This document shows positions 1 through 8,204 of a stretch of DNA of 64,000 nt, piece by piece. Positions within the stretch are counted from its first letter, which is position 1. Each line of letters begins with the position of its first letter. The notes under the pieces were generated by a model that had not been told where the DNA came from, searched no databases, and worked only from the letters and a program-made list of their open reading frames with translations. This DNA is from Halorubrum sp. BV1 (lineage in GTDB: Archaea > Halobacteriota > Halobacteria > Halobacteriales > Haloferacaceae), in NCBI RefSeq assembly GCF_000746205.1, contig NZ_JQKV01000002.1, forward strand, positions 310,001 to 374,000, in the 5' to 3' direction. Both the position numbers and the translations under genes were made by a program.

Positions 1-206
1 CGGTCGATCACCTCCACACGCACGTCGTGCCGCGGTGGGACGGCGACACGAATTTCATGCCCGTCACCGCGGACACGAAGGTGTTAGTCGAGGCGATCGA
101 CCGGACGTACGAACACCTCCACGCGGGGTTCGCCGCGGACGGTCGCGTGACCGATCCCGGCGACGCAGACGGCGGCGAGGCCGTCAGGCTGTCGTTCGAC
201 GACTGA
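1..206 (+). CDS. HIT-family (histidine triad) hydrolase, C-terminal part only
   Basis: The gene enters from outside the window; the reading frame begins at base 3 and ends with TGA at 204-206. The visible 67 residues open with the histidine triad H-L-H-T-H followed by V-V-P-R-W and then a G-D-x-N-F-M-P-V segment. This is the C-terminal half of the nucleotide-binding HIT fold, in which the middle histidine of the triad attacks nucleoside phosphates. Archaeal HIT proteins are generally AMP-lysine or dinucleoside polyphosphate hydrolases; the exact substrate cannot be told from this fragment. It converges on the minus-strand thiL gene. Confidence 0.85.
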   Translation, partial: VDHLHTHVVPRWDGDTNFMPVTADTKVLVEAIDRTYEHLHAGFAADGRVTDPGDADGGEAVRLSFDD

Positions 207-293
207 GAGTCGAGAGACGGAACGGCGGCTGAGTCGAGAGGGCGACCGTCGAGTCGGCATGGCGACCGCGTCTCTTCTCGCCACGCGCGCCGA

Positions 294-1226
294 TCACTCC
301 GTCCCGTGCGTGTAGCCGCGGTCCGGGAGCGGGTCACCGTCGGCGGTGATCCCGTCGGCGGCGGCCACGACGGAGCCGACGCGAACCAGCGAGCCAGGAC
401 ACCGAGCGGCAACGCGGTCCACCGCCGGCTCGGGAAGCGTACAGACAAGTTCGAAGTCCTCGCCGAAGTGCGCGGCGAGTTCAAACCGCTCCGCGGGGCC
501 GTCGGTCACCGCGTCGACCGCCGGGTGAACCGGGACGGCGTCGCGGTCGAGCGCGAACCCGACCTCGCTCGCCTCCCCGAGCTGGTGGAGCGACCGGGCG
601 AGGCCGTCCGAGGAATCCATCATCGCAGTGGCGTCCGCCGCGAGCGCGAGCCCGTCGGCCACGCGCGGGGTGAATCGGAACAGCTCGTTGGCGCGTTCGA
701 TGTCGTCGCACTCCGCTGCTGGGTCAGAGACTGCGTCGTCGGATCGGCCGCGCTCGAACAGCCGGAGAGCCGCGGCGGAGCGTCCCCACTCGCCGGTGAC
801 ACAGAGCGCGTCGCCCGGCGCAGCGCCGGCGCGCGTGACGGGACCGCTCTCGGTGAGCGTCCCGATCGCGGTCGAGGCGGTCGTGAACTCCGCGTGCGTG
901 TCGAGGTCGCCGCCGACGTACGAGGCGTCGACGGCGTCACAGACGTCGACTGCGCCGGCGACGAACCGGTCGAGATCCGCCTCGTCGAAGTCGGCGTCGG
1001 CGTAGACGGCGACCGCCGCAGTGGCGGCTGCGCCCATCGCGGCGACGTCGGAGAGCGACGCGCCGACCGCGCGCCAGCCGGCCGTGTACCTGCTCGTTCC
1101 CGGCGGGAAGTCCGTCCGCTCGTGGAGCATGTCCGTCGTGATGACGGTGTCGCCGACGACCGCCGCGTCGTCGCCCGCGTGCGGGAGGTCGTCCGCGAGC
1201 ACCCGGAGCGCGTCTCGCTCGTTCAC
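294..1226 (-). CDS. thiL: Thiamine-monophosphate kinase
   Basis: ThiL phosphorylates thiamine monophosphate to thiamine diphosphate with ATP, the last step of cofactor synthesis. The 310-residue protein has the family's N-terminal A-G-D-D-A-A-V-V metal/ATP segment (about residues 17-24), T-T-D-M-L-H-E near 31, the S-L-S-D-V-A-A-M-G helix start near 58, V-G-G-D-L-D near 112 and the M-M-D-S-S-D-G-L motif in the second half. I chose the GTG start at 1224-1226 (V-N-E-R-D-A) because the 24 upstream codons are not family-like and family length fits. It is transcribed away from the aceA leader region and shares the AT-rich divergent intergenic region at 1296-1356. Confidence 0.93.
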   Translation of the reverse strand: MNERDALRVLADDLPHAGDDAAVVGDTVITTDMLHERTDFPPGTSRYTAGWRAVGASLSDVAAMGAAATAAVAVYADADFDEADLDRFVAGAVDVCDAVDASYVGGDLDTHAEFTTASTAIGTLTESGPVTRAGAAPGDALCVTGEWGRSAAALRLFERGRSDDAVSDPAAECDDIERANELFRFTPRVADGLALAADATAMMDSSDGLARSLHQLGEASEVGFALDRDAVPVHPAVDAVTDGPAERFELAAHFGEDFELVCTLPEPAVDRVAARCPGSLVRVGSVVAAADGITADGDPLPDRGYTHGTE

Positions 1227-1347
1227 AGTGTCGGGTGGACGAGCGGCGCCGATTAGAAGGGATCGGTCCCCTCCGTGCCCCTCGTTGGCAAACACCATTT
1301 AAACGGGTAAAACACATTAACGAATATTATCATTATCAATCATTATG

Positions 1348-1354
1348 TTTATTA
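1348..1354 (+). promoter_or_regulatory. TATA box of the aceA leader transcript
   Basis: TTTATTA lies in a strongly AT-rich patch (about 1296-1356) in a GC-rich neighbourhood. Archaeal initiation about 26 bases downstream would fall near 1378-1381, exactly at an ATG at 1381, predicting a leaderless transcript. The next strong rightward gene is aceA at 1956, so this is the best candidate promoter for aceA and the small ORFs before it. Confidence 0.5.
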
Positions 1355-1380
1355 CCACCCACCTGCTCGTACCGAGTGCA

Positions 1381-1479
1381 ATGTCAGTACCCGTACGCGG
1401 ACACGTCACGGACCGACGCACAGACACGCCGATCCCCAGACGCCCGCCGACCCCACCCCAACCCGATGACAACCCCTGA
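1381..1479 (+). CDS. Small leader ORF (32 aa), unknown function
   Basis: I do not recognise this peptide. Its ATG sits at the predicted transcription start (TATA at 1348-1354), so it could be translated leaderless. It is arginine- and proline-rich with no membrane segment. Its 3' end overlaps the next ORF, which starts at 1466. It may be a real leader peptide or a chance frame in GC-rich DNA; its position at the predicted start is the only support. Confidence 0.25.
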   Translation: MSVPVRGHVTDRRTDTPIPRRPPTPPQPDDNP

Positions 1480-1816
1480 CGACACGACGAACACGACCGA
1501 CGCGACGACTCGCACACCGACCGACCAGACATCGACGACGACCCGAGACGGGCAGACGCCCGACACCGACGACGCCGCGCAGCGGCCAAACGCGACCACC
1601 CCACAGATCCCCGGCCGCATCCCGACGACCGAGGAGGCCGGCGCGCCGCTCGTCCCACGCACTCGACCGACGACGCGGCCCGCGATCGATCCGGCCCCGG
1701 CCGGTGGAGCGACCCGCCGTCCGAGCCCGCCGCCGGCCGACGGCGAACGGGACGCGCCGCTCGTCCCTGACCTGCGTCCGACGCGCCGGACACGCGCCGA
1801 CGGAGGGGCGCAATGA
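1466..1816 (+). CDS. Thr/Pro-rich small protein (116 aa) in the aceA leader, unknown function
   Basis: Unrecognised. The N-terminal half is threonine/aspartate rich. The C-terminal half carries two imperfect copies of A-P-L-V-P-x-x-R-P-T-x-R, about 45 residues apart, near residues 55-67 and 99-110. Third codon positions are mostly G or C, as in true genes here. The stop overlaps the ATG of the next small ORF (ATGA at 1813-1816), a layout typical of translational coupling. No signal peptide or membrane helix is seen. It could be a disordered protein or an unstable leader; expression evidence would decide. Confidence 0.4.
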   Translation: MTTPDDTTNTTDATTRTPTDQTSTTTRDGQTPDTDDAAQRPNATTPQIPGRIPTTEEAGAPLVPRTRPTTRPAIDPAPAGGATRRPSPPPADGERDAPLVPDLRPTRRTRADGGAQ

Positions 1817-1950
1817 CGGCGACTCGTTCTCGACGCCCGCGGCCCGCCGCGAGCCCCGTCCCGATGACGGGCACCGGCGACGGTCCGCGACCCGACCCGA
1901 CCACGTTCACGCGACGCGCGAATGACCGATTCGACGACGACAGCGAGTGA
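1813..1950 (+). CDS. Small coupled ORF (45 aa) just before aceA
   Basis: The ORF starts inside the ATGA that ends the 116-aa ORF. Its own stop lies in GTGA at 1947-1950, whose GTG is in frame with isocitrate lyase (three codons before the likely ATG of aceA). The peptide is basic and proline-rich at its start and acidic at its end, with no recognised family. Stop-start overlaps on both sides suggest ribosomes could pass from one frame to the next down to aceA. It may only be a translational relay. Confidence 0.35.
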   Translation: MTATRSRRPRPAASPVPMTGTGDGPRPDPTTFTRRANDRFDDDSE

Positions 1951-1955
1951 CATCC

Positions 1956-3044
1956 ATGCATCCAAGCGAACTCGACGACGACGTTTACGCCAGAGACATC
2001 GACAACCCGGCCGGCCGCAAGCTCCGCGAGCAGTTCGCCGAGCAGGACTACACGTTCGCGCCCGGGATCTACCACGCGCTCGACGCCCGCCTCGCCGAGA
2101 TGGCGGGTGTCGACGCCGCCTACATGAGCGGCTACTCGACCGTCCTCGGCCAGTTCGGCTTCCCCGACCTGGAGATGGTCTCCATGACCGAGATGGTCGA
2201 GAACGCGAAGCGAATGGTCGAAGCGACGAACCTCCCGGTCGTCGCCGACTGTGACACCGGCTACGGCGGCGTCCACAACGTCCGCCGCGCGGTCCGCGAG
2301 TACGAGAAGGCCGGCGTCGCCGCCGTCCACATCGAAGACCAGACCTCGCCGAAGCGCTGCGGCCACATCGCCGGCAAGCAGATCGTCTCCCGCGAACAGG
2401 CGCGCTCGCGCTTCGAGGCCGCGGTCGACGCCAAGCAGAGCGAGGACACAGTCATTATCGCCCGCACGGACGCGTACGGCTCCGCGAACGGCGACTGGGA
2501 CGAGCATGTCGAGCGCGGCCGGATCTACGCCGACGCCGGCGTCGACCTCGTCTGGCCAGAGATGCCCGACCCGTCCCGCGAAGACGCGATCCGCTACGCC
2601 GAGGAGATCCACGAGACGCACCCCGATCTGGACCTCGCGTTCAACTACTCCTCGTCGTTCGCGTGGAGCGAGCAGGAGGACCCGCTCACGTTCGAGGAGC
2701 TGGGCGAGCTGGGCTACCAGTACATCTTCATCACGCTGTACGGGCTCCACTCCGGCGCACACGCCGTCTACGAGGACATGGAGAACATCGCCGAGAACGC
2801 CGAACAGGCCCAGTGGGATCTGGAAGACCGATACCTCGGTCACGAGACCGAGAGCCACCACGAGCTCTCCTTCGTCCCGCGATATCAGGACATCGAGGCG
2901 CGCTTCGACCCCGAGGCGAAGGCGCGTCAAGAAGAGTCCGCCGGGTTCACCGAAGACGACAGTGACCCGATCACGGCCGGCGACGAGTCGGAGACCGAAG
3001 ACGACAGCGACCCGGTCGCGACGCCTGAGAGCGCGGACGACTGA
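1956..3044 (+). CDS. aceA: Isocitrate lyase, haloarchaeal type
   Basis: Splits isocitrate to glyoxylate and succinate, the first glyoxylate-bypass step used on acetate and fatty acids. The 362-residue protein belongs to the ICL/PEP mutase TIM-barrel superfamily: S-G-Y-S at 58-61, D98 and D100 metal ligands in A-D-C-D, H-I-E-D-Q at 125-129, and the catalytic K-R-C-G-H loop with C135. It is shorter than bacterial ICL, as usual in halophilic archaea. The C-terminal tail is acidic with two copies of T-E-D-D-S-D-P. ATG 1956 gives a compact N-terminus; an in-frame GTG at 1947 is the alternative. No malate synthase gene adjoins it, unlike the aceA-aceB pairing known in other haloarchaea. Confidence 0.92.
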   Translation: MHPSELDDDVYARDIDNPAGRKLREQFAEQDYTFAPGIYHALDARLAEMAGVDAAYMSGYSTVLGQFGFPDLEMVSMTEMVENAKRMVEATNLPVVADCDTGYGGVHNVRRAVREYEKAGVAAVHIEDQTSPKRCGHIAGKQIVSREQARSRFEAAVDAKQSEDTVIIARTDAYGSANGDWDEHVERGRIYADAGVDLVWPEMPDPSREDAIRYAEEIHETHPDLDLAFNYSSSFAWSEQEDPLTFEELGELGYQYIFITLYGLHSGAHAVYEDMENIAENAEQAQWDLEDRYLGHETESHHELSFVPRYQDIEARFDPEAKARQEESAGFTEDDSDPITAGDESETEDDSDPVATPESADD

Positions 3045-3070
3045 TTGGCGACCGCTCGGTCTGACGACGC

Positions 3071-3099
3071 GCGAGGCAACTCGCACACCACGATTTTTT
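3071..3099 (+). terminator. Intrinsic-type terminator after aceA
   Basis: A short stem GCGAG-gcaa-CTCGC (3071-3084) is followed 9 bases later by a run of six T (3094-3099), 50 bases after the aceA stop and before the convergent zinc-ribbon gene. T-runs are the main archaeal termination signal; the stem may be incidental. Confidence 0.5.
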
Positions 3100-3159
3100 G
3101 CCGACGGAGTCACAGAACACGGGGTGCGAACCGGCGAGAGCCGTCAGCCCCCGACGCGT

Positions 3160-3324
3160 TCAAGCTGCGAGCGTGTCGATCCCGTTTATTTCGACGAATC
3201 CGTAGCCGCACTCCGGACAGCGCCACTTCGTCTTCTCGCCGAGGTGAAGCGTCATCGCCGCGGTCCGATAGAACTCCCGGGACTCGCCACACGATGGACA
3301 GTCCACGTTCTTTTCGAGCGCCAT
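3160..3324 (-). CDS. Small zinc-ribbon protein (DUF7838-like)
   Basis: A 54-residue protein with two knuckles, C-P-S-C (C9, C12) and C-P-E-C (C36, C39), spaced as in a single zinc beta-ribbon, with a conserved S-R-E-F-Y-R-T and L-H-L-G-E-K-T-K-W between them. It matches a haloarchaeal family of tiny conserved zinc proteins of unknown role, probably nucleic-acid or protein binding. The start M-A-L-E-K-N is chosen because the 10 upstream codons are not family-like. It converges on aceA. Confidence 0.75.
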   Translation of the reverse strand: MALEKNVDCPSCGESREFYRTAAMTLHLGEKTKWRCPECGYGFVEINGIDTLAA

Positions 3325-3381
3325 GCTGCGGGGTCCGTCCGGCGCGGTTTTCAAGCTACTGATTCGCGCTCTCGGAACCCG

Positions 3382-4362
3382 TCACACCACGCCGACCGCG
3401 GCGAGCACCGCGAACAGCACGTCGCCGTACGTCAGCGAGACGAGGAGCCCGACGGCCATGGGAACGACGAACGGCATCCCCGGCGAGACGAGCACGCGGT
3501 CCGCGTGCGCGACGGCCGCCAGCCCCCCACGGAGCGTGTCGGCGTCGGTGCCGTACGCGCCGTGGTCGATCTCCTCGAGGAACCGCTCGGCAGCCCACGG
3601 GTCGCCGTCATCCGCGCGCTCGTCTCCCGGTTCCGCGACGCCGCCGTCGGTTCGTGGACCGACGTGCGTGCCGCCGTCGGTGGGGGCGAACGTCTCGCCG
3701 ACGCTGTCCGGATTCCGTAGCCGATCGGGGTCGGCGCGCAGATCCGCCAGCGTGATCCCCCGCCAGCGGAGGTACATCCGGAGCGCGTCGAGGTCGAGCC
3801 CGCCGCGCGTCGGTCCGTTCTCGTCTTCGAAGAGCCGCCCGTGTCGGTCGGAGAGCGATCCGACGCTCACCGGCCGCGCGAGGAACATGCTCGGCGAGAC
3901 ACGACCGCGAACGAGGTTGAGAGCCGCCAAACCAACGGGGTACGCCAGTCCGAGGAGGACCGCGTTCGTTAAGATCGTGAGCGAGAAGACGCCGAGCTGT
4001 GTGTCGACGACCGGAAGCGTCGCCCCGGCGATATCGTAGGCGGGGAACGTCGGAAAGACGACCGCGAGCGCGATGAGCGCCTTCGCGTCCGCGCCGCCGA
4101 ACGCGCCGAGATACCAGAACGCGTAGCCGAGCGGGGCGACGAAAACGAGGCTGATCGCCGCCCGAACGAGGAACAGCCGCCCCTCGACACCCGCGAGCGG
4201 CCACAGCACGGCAGCCTCCCAGATGAGAAGCAGCGCCCCGAAGAGGTACAGTGGCGGCCACAGCCGGTTCGGGAGGCGTCGGGTCCGGACGTCCCGTATC
4301 GCCGCCCACGCGAAGACGGGGACGACGAGCAGTCGGAGGACGTCCGGCAGCGTCGCGAACAT
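3382..4362 (-). CDS. pibD: Prepilin/preflagellin peptidase (A24 family)
   Basis: Integral membrane aspartyl protease that removes the class III signal peptide of archaeal pilins and archaellins before assembly. The 326 residues begin with hydrophobic helices; the two catalytic aspartates appear as D24 (I-R-D-V-R-T-R-R-L-P-N-R, the classic D...P-N loop) and D92 in G-G-A-D-A-K, the GxGD-type motif. Further helices follow, then a long hydrophilic acidic linker (about residues 180-290) and two C-terminal helices, as in other haloarchaeal PibD proteins. Start ATG 4362 places the first helix at the N-terminus. Monocistronic by appearance; pilin genes are not in the window. Confidence 0.88.
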   Translation of the reverse strand: MFATLPDVLRLLVVPVFAWAAIRDVRTRRLPNRLWPPLYLFGALLLIWEAAVLWPLAGVEGRLFLVRAAISLVFVAPLGYAFWYLGAFGGADAKALIALAVVFPTFPAYDIAGATLPVVDTQLGVFSLTILTNAVLLGLAYPVGLAALNLVRGRVSPSMFLARPVSVGSLSDRHGRLFEDENGPTRGGLDLDALRMYLRWRGITLADLRADPDRLRNPDSVGETFAPTDGGTHVGPRTDGGVAEPGDERADDGDPWAAERFLEEIDHGAYGTDADTLRGGLAAVAHADRVLVSPGMPFVVPMAVGLLVSLTYGDVLFAVLAAVGVV

Positions 4363-4454
4363 GTCATCACCCGCGGTGCGGGCGTAATTAGGCGTTCGGG
4401 TTCGGGTATCGCAAACGATACCTCGATCCGGCGGTCGGTGCGGCCGCACCGCCA

Positions 4455-4533
4455 GTCAGCCGTCCGACCGCCCGCCCGTCAGCCATCCGACCGCCCGTCC
4501 ATCAGCCGTCCGACCGCCCGCCCGTCAGCCGCC
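4455..4533. repeat. 23-bp tandem repeat, about 3.4 copies
   Basis: Three full units begin at 4455, 4478 and 4501 and a partial unit at 4524. Each is a variant of GTCAGCC(G/A)TCCGACCGCCC(G/T)CC with one to three mismatches. The array lies between the pibD start and the 3' end of the decayed DUF6498-like gene and overlaps that gene's last bases. It is probably a replication-slippage repeat and could vary in copy number between strains. Confidence 0.85.
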
Positions 4534-5015
4534 TGGCCGTACCGCCCGTCGGTCGAAGACACCGAGGACGGGATCGGGGTCGGCGAGCAGCGGGACCTTC
4601 CGTTCGCGGTCGCCGAGGTCGATCACGACCGTCCCGGTTCCGAGCCGGCGGTCGAGCCACGTTCGGACCAGCAGAAGGTCCGTCTCGTCCCACGGCTCGA
4701 CCCGCCACAGCGCGGTCCCGAACGGACGAGCACCGAGGAGAGCCAGATCCGCGCGTTCGTTCGGGGGATCGGAAGCGAGAGGCGGCGGGCGGCGAGCGGC
4801 CCGGCGATAAGCGTCCCGGGCTCGAACTCGGACGGTCGCCCGGCGAACAGGCCGCGCACGACGGCCCAGAACGAGGCGATCCCGAGTTCGAACCAGTAGA
4901 GCGTCACGAGTGCGGCGGCGTTCCAGCCGAGCGCAACGACCCCGACGAGCGGGATCAGCGTGGTGACGGCGATCGCGAGCGCCTAGGGACGGCGTCCGCG
5001 AGCGATCCGACTCAC
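4525..5015 (-). pseudogene. Decayed DUF6498-like membrane protein gene
   Basis: Read leftward from a GTG at 5015, ten codons run into an in-frame TAG, then straight into a membrane segment (A-L-A-I-A-V-T-T-L-I-P-L-V-G...) and T-L-Y-W-F-E-L-G-I-A-S-F-W-A-V-V, G-R-P-S-E-F-E and T-L-I-A-G-P-L-A, as I remember from haloarchaeal DUF6498 proteins. After about residue 95 the coding sense moves to another frame (A-L-W-R-V-E-P-W-D-E-T-D, then V-I-D-L-G-D-R-E-R-K-V-P-L-L) and ends at 4525-4527. The whole is about 160 codons, much shorter than I expect for the family. A nonsense codon, a frameshift and probably an internal deletion make a functional product unlikely. The family name is from memory. Confidence 0.65.
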
Positions 5016-5118
5016 GATCCGGAGGCGTCCGACGGAGGGCATCTGTCGGTCATTCCGCGCCACGGCACTTCGCAGGTATTCTCCTTAATTTCGTATAAAC
5101 AGACGGGAGGCGTTCGGC

Positions 5119-5340
5119 TCAGTTTCCGGTCGGATCGCCGTCCCGGTACACGTAGAGGTACGCGAGCACGGGGACGATGGTGAACGCGAGCGTCGCGAGG
5201 AACCACGCCAACGCGCGGTCGCTCCCGCGGGCCTTCGCGTCCCGGTAGATCCAGACGGCCACCGCGAGCACGATCCCGTAGACCGCCCCGTAGTAGAGCA
5301 GCGACCGGAGCGTCTCGAACTGGAGGGAAACCGGATCCAT
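5119..5340 (-). CDS. Small two-helix membrane protein (73 aa)
   Basis: Unnamed. Two transmembrane helices (about residues 16-33 and 44-64) flank a conserved-looking cytosolic loop Y-R-D-A-K-A-R-G-S-D-R-A-L-A-W. The loop resembles those in short phospholipase-D N-terminal-like or signal-transduction-associated membrane proteins of haloarchaea. ATG 5340 is the only reasonable start. It lies between the pseudogene and gatD on the same strand and may be transcribed after gatD (203-bp gap). Function unknown. Confidence 0.6.
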   Translation of the reverse strand: MDPVSLQFETLRSLLYYGAVYGIVLAVAVWIYRDAKARGSDRALAWFLATLAFTIVPVLAYLYVYRDGDPTGN

Positions 5341-5543
5341 AGCGGGCGAACGCCGTGAGAGAGAAAGAGCGTGGCGGTTCGGGATGCGGGAGCTTGTGAT
5401 CCTGGGGGTCCTCTGCCCGTCCGCTCCGCCACCGGATACGCTGAGTGCTTCGCTTCGTCGCTCGCGCCGATGTCGCACGTCCGCCGCAGTCTCCGGGATC
5501 AGCACGCGAGCCGCGTCGACGTCGACGGCATCGGCGACCGCGG

Positions 5544-6857
5544 CTATCGCCAGGGCTGTGACTCCTCCGTCAGCTCGCCCGCGAGGTCGCGTCCCATCGC
5601 GTCCGCGGGATCGGAGACGTTCGCGAGCGCCCACATCAGCTTCACCTTCGCGGTGCCCGGGAGGGTGTCTCCCGCCTCGACGACGCCCGCGTCGAGCAGG
5701 TCGCGTCCGGTGTCGTACACGCGGTCGCACACGCGGCCTTCGAGACACTGGCTCGTCATCGCGACGACCGTGCCGTCCTCGACGAGCTCCGCGATTCGGT
5801 CGATAAGATCGGTGTGGACGTGGCCGAGGCCGGTTCCCTCGATCACCACGCCGTCTTTCCCGTCGAGGTAGTCCCACGCCGCCGGGTCCATCCCCGGCGT
5901 GAACTTGACGAGCTCCACGTCGGCGTCGAGATCGGGGTAAAAGCCGATATCGACCGACGTGTCGCCGTCACCGTCGACCGCCTTGCCGCGAGAGAGCGGG
6001 TCGCGGTTCCACTCGATCGCGGCGTCGGCCGCGTCCCCGTCAGCGCCCGCCTCGGCGGCCGCCGCGTAATCGATCAGGCCGAGCGGCTCGGCACCAACGG
6101 TCTCGAAGGCGTCCCGGCGCGAGGTGTGGTTCTTGCGCACGCGGGTGCCGCGGTGGAGCGCGCAGGCGTCGTCGGACTGCGTCGCGTGCATACACACCAG
6201 CGTCTCGGCGTGGGCGGCCTTCGCGGCCTCGACCGCACAGACCGCGTTCATCACGTTGTCGGAGGAGGGCCGGTCCGCGGAGCGCTGGCTCCCGGTGAAC
6301 ACGACGGGGACGGGCGAATCGAGCACGAAGGAGAGCGCGGACGCGGAGTACTGCATCGTGTCGGTGCCGTGCATCACGACGACGCCGTCGGCACCCGACT
6401 CGATCTCCTCGCGGACGGCCGTCGCGAGTTCTCGCCAGATCGACGGGTCCATGTTCTCGGAGAGGATGTTGGCGACGACCCGCCCGCGATAGTTCGCCCG
6501 CCCCGCGAGGTCGGGAACCGCCCGGAGCACGTCCTCGGCGTCGAACTGCGCGGTGACCGCCCCGGTCCTGTAGTCGACAGTAGACGCGATGGTACCCCCC
6601 GTCGAGATGAGCGAGATGGTGGGGAGATCCGAGTCGAAGGTGATCTCGGAGGCTTCGCCGCCGCCGGCGTCCGCTCCCTCGTCGACGTCACGGGCACCGG
6701 ATTCGAGCACTTCCACCGCTGCCGTATCGCGGTCGATGCCGACGTTGTAGCCGCCGTCGAGCTTGACGACGAGGTGGTCGCGAGTCGTCGAGGGGAGCAG
6801 TACGCCCTCGTTCGTGACGTCCCCGCGGTCGACGCGGACGCGATCTCCCGGTTGCAT
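5544..6857 (-). CDS. gatD: Glutamyl-tRNA(Gln) amidotransferase subunit D
   Basis: GatD is the asparaginase-like subunit of the archaeal GatDE complex that converts Glu-tRNA(Gln) to Gln-tRNA(Gln), supplying ammonia from glutamine. The 437-residue protein has an N-terminal beta-barrel (residues 1-60), an acidic linker, then the type I asparaginase fold: S-T-G-G-T-I-A-S around 85-92 with the nucleophilic threonine, and V-M-H-G-T-D-T-M near 163-170 with the second Thr-Asp pair. ATG 6857 begins M-Q-P-G-D-R-V, the normal family start. gatE is not in the window, so the subunits are encoded apart. Confidence 0.93.
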   Translation of the reverse strand: MQPGDRVRVDRGDVTNEGVLLPSTTRDHLVVKLDGGYNVGIDRDTAAVEVLESGARDVDEGADAGGGEASEITFDSDLPTISLISTGGTIASTVDYRTGAVTAQFDAEDVLRAVPDLAGRANYRGRVVANILSENMDPSIWRELATAVREEIESGADGVVVMHGTDTMQYSASALSFVLDSPVPVVFTGSQRSADRPSSDNVMNAVCAVEAAKAAHAETLVCMHATQSDDACALHRGTRVRKNHTSRRDAFETVGAEPLGLIDYAAAAEAGADGDAADAAIEWNRDPLSRGKAVDGDGDTSVDIGFYPDLDADVELVKFTPGMDPAAWDYLDGKDGVVIEGTGLGHVHTDLIDRIAELVEDGTVVAMTSQCLEGRVCDRVYDTGRDLLDAGVVEAGDTLPGTAKVKLMWALANVSDPADAMGRDLAGELTEESQPWR

Positions 6858-7001
6858 ACCACCCGATTCCCCGGCGGCGGACTTGAATCCAACCGTTCGG
6901 CGGTCCCGGAACCGACGCCGCCGCCAGAGAATAAAGCTTGATACCGGTTCACACGATTCAAAATGTATTTGTAGACTCGCTAGCCTAGTACTACGTGCAT
7001 C

Positions 7002-7008
7002 CGAGGTG
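7002..7008 (+). promoter_or_regulatory. Shine-Dalgarno of the Hsp20 gene
   Basis: GAGGTGG ends 7 bases before the ATG at 7016. It decides that start over an in-frame upstream ATG at 6995, and shows the mRNA has a leader, unlike many genes here. Confidence 0.6.
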
Positions 7009-7015
7009 GTCTGCA

Positions 7016-7384
7016 ATGGCCTTACCGCGACCAGCCAGTTCGTGGACACAGGGGCTCGACTTCCCGAGCCGACTGTTCGAATCCGGTAGCAGCGACTACG
7101 AACTGTACGAGGAGGACGACGAGTTCGTCCTCACCGTAGAACTCCCCGGGTTCGACCCCGAGGAGATCACGGCCTCGTGGGACAGCGGCGTCCTCAACGT
7201 CGCCGGCGAACACGAGGACGAGACCCGCGGGACGCGCCGGACCTACCACCGTCGATTCCGGTTCCCGAAGACGATCGACGAGGACGGCATCGAGGCGACC
7301 TACCAGAACGGCATCCTCACCGTGCGTCTCCCCGTGGTCGTCGACGCAGCGGTGACCGGCACCGAGATCGAAATCGAGAGCTGA
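7016..7384 (+). CDS. Hsp20/alpha-crystallin small heat-shock protein
   Basis: A 122-residue ATP-independent holdase chaperone. The alpha-crystallin domain starts near residue 25 ([19 protein letters not shown]), runs through the W-D-S-G-V-L-N-V and F-R-F-P-K-T-I-D strands and ends with the family hallmark [11 protein letters not shown] (A-x-x-x-G-x-L equivalent). The start at 7016 has a clear ribosome-binding site. It is divergent from gatD and 95 bases upstream of deoC. A second Hsp20 gene is at 58443-58826. Confidence 0.9.
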   Translation: MALPRPASSWTQGLDFPSRLFESGSSDYELYEEDDEFVLTVELPGFDPEEITASWDSGVLNVAGEHEDETRGTRRTYHRRFRFPKTIDEDGIEATYQNGILTVRLPVVVDAAVTGTEIEIES

Positions 7385-7450
7385 TCGGTCGGCCGCGCGG
7401 CGATCGCTCGTCCCGGCCGACGAACCCCGCCGAGTCGGACCCAGTACGCC

Positions 7451-7458
7451 TTTTTATC
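7451..7458 (+). promoter_or_regulatory. TATA box of deoC
   Basis: TTTTTATC is centred about 25 bases before the deoC ATG at 7480, predicting a leaderless transcript. Confidence 0.5.
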
Positions 7459-7479
7459 CGCACCACTGACGGTGAGCGC

Positions 7480-8133
7480 ATGGACCGCGACGAGTTTGCC
7501 GCCAGCATCGACCACACCGTGCTCGGCCCGGAGACCACGTGGGGCGACGTCGAGACCATCCTCGACGAGGCCGCAGACCGCGGGATGAACGCCTGCGTCC
7601 CGCCCTGTTACGTCGCCGAGGCGGCGGACTACGTGAACACGCTCGAAGAGGAGATGTCCGGCGCGCTCGCGACGGTGGTCGGGTTCCCGCACGGTCAGCA
7701 CGCGCCGAACGCGAAGCGAGACGAGGCGGTCGCGGCGTGGAACGACGGCGCGGACGAGATCGACGTGGTGATCAACGTCGGCCGGCTCAAGGCGGGCGCG
7801 GACGACGCCGTCGCCGCAGAGATATCCGACGTCGTCGCCGCGGTGCCGATTCCGGTGAAGGTGATACTCGAAACGGCGCTTTTGACCGACGCCGAGAAGC
7901 GCCGCGCCTGCGAGGCCGCCGTCGACGCCGACGCCGACATGGTGAAGACGTCGACGGGGTTCTCCGACGGCGGGGCGACGGCCGCAGACGTGGAGCTGAT
8001 GAGCGAGTACCTCCCGGTGAAAGCCTCCGGTGGTGTCGGCTCCTACGAGGAGGCCGCTGCCATGCTCGACGCCGGTGCGGTCCGGATCGGGGCGTCCTCC
8101 GGCGTCGCCATCGTCGACGGATATCGCGGGTGA
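7480..8133 (+). CDS. deoC: Deoxyribose-phosphate aldolase
   Basis: Class I aldolase that cleaves 2-deoxyribose-5-phosphate to glyceraldehyde-3-phosphate and acetaldehyde, in deoxynucleoside salvage. The 217-residue TIM barrel shows D-H-T-V-L at 11-15, E-I-D-V-V-I-N-V-G around 93-101 (D95 catalytic), the Schiff-base lysine K156 in V-K-T-S-T-G-F and the second lysine K181 in V-K-A-S-G-G. ATG 7480 lies at the start predicted from its TATA box. No other nucleoside-degradation gene adjoins it. Confidence 0.95.
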   Translation: MDRDEFAASIDHTVLGPETTWGDVETILDEAADRGMNACVPPCYVAEAADYVNTLEEEMSGALATVVGFPHGQHAPNAKRDEAVAAWNDGADEIDVVINVGRLKAGADDAVAAEISDVVAAVPIPVKVILETALLTDAEKRRACEAAVDADADMVKTSTGFSDGGATAADVELMSEYLPVKASGGVGSYEEAAAMLDAGAVRIGASSGVAIVDGYRG

Positions 8134-8204
8134 TCGCCGATCTCGTTTTCTCTCTGTGAGAATCCCGTGGTGATGATTTATACGTGGCTCGCGTACTCGG
8201 TGGT

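Noticed and set aside
1317..3113. Long minus-strand frame of 598 codons opposite aceA
   Set aside because: It is an antisense shadow of aceA in GC-rich DNA: no recognisable domain, valine/arginine-rich, and the plus strand has a clear enzyme.
5344..5543. Stretch downstream of gatD reading A-I-A-A-V-A-D-A-V-D-V-D-A-A-R-V-L on the minus strand
   Set aside because: Looks coding-like for about 30 residues but is in another frame than gatD, has no start of its own, and no family is recognised.
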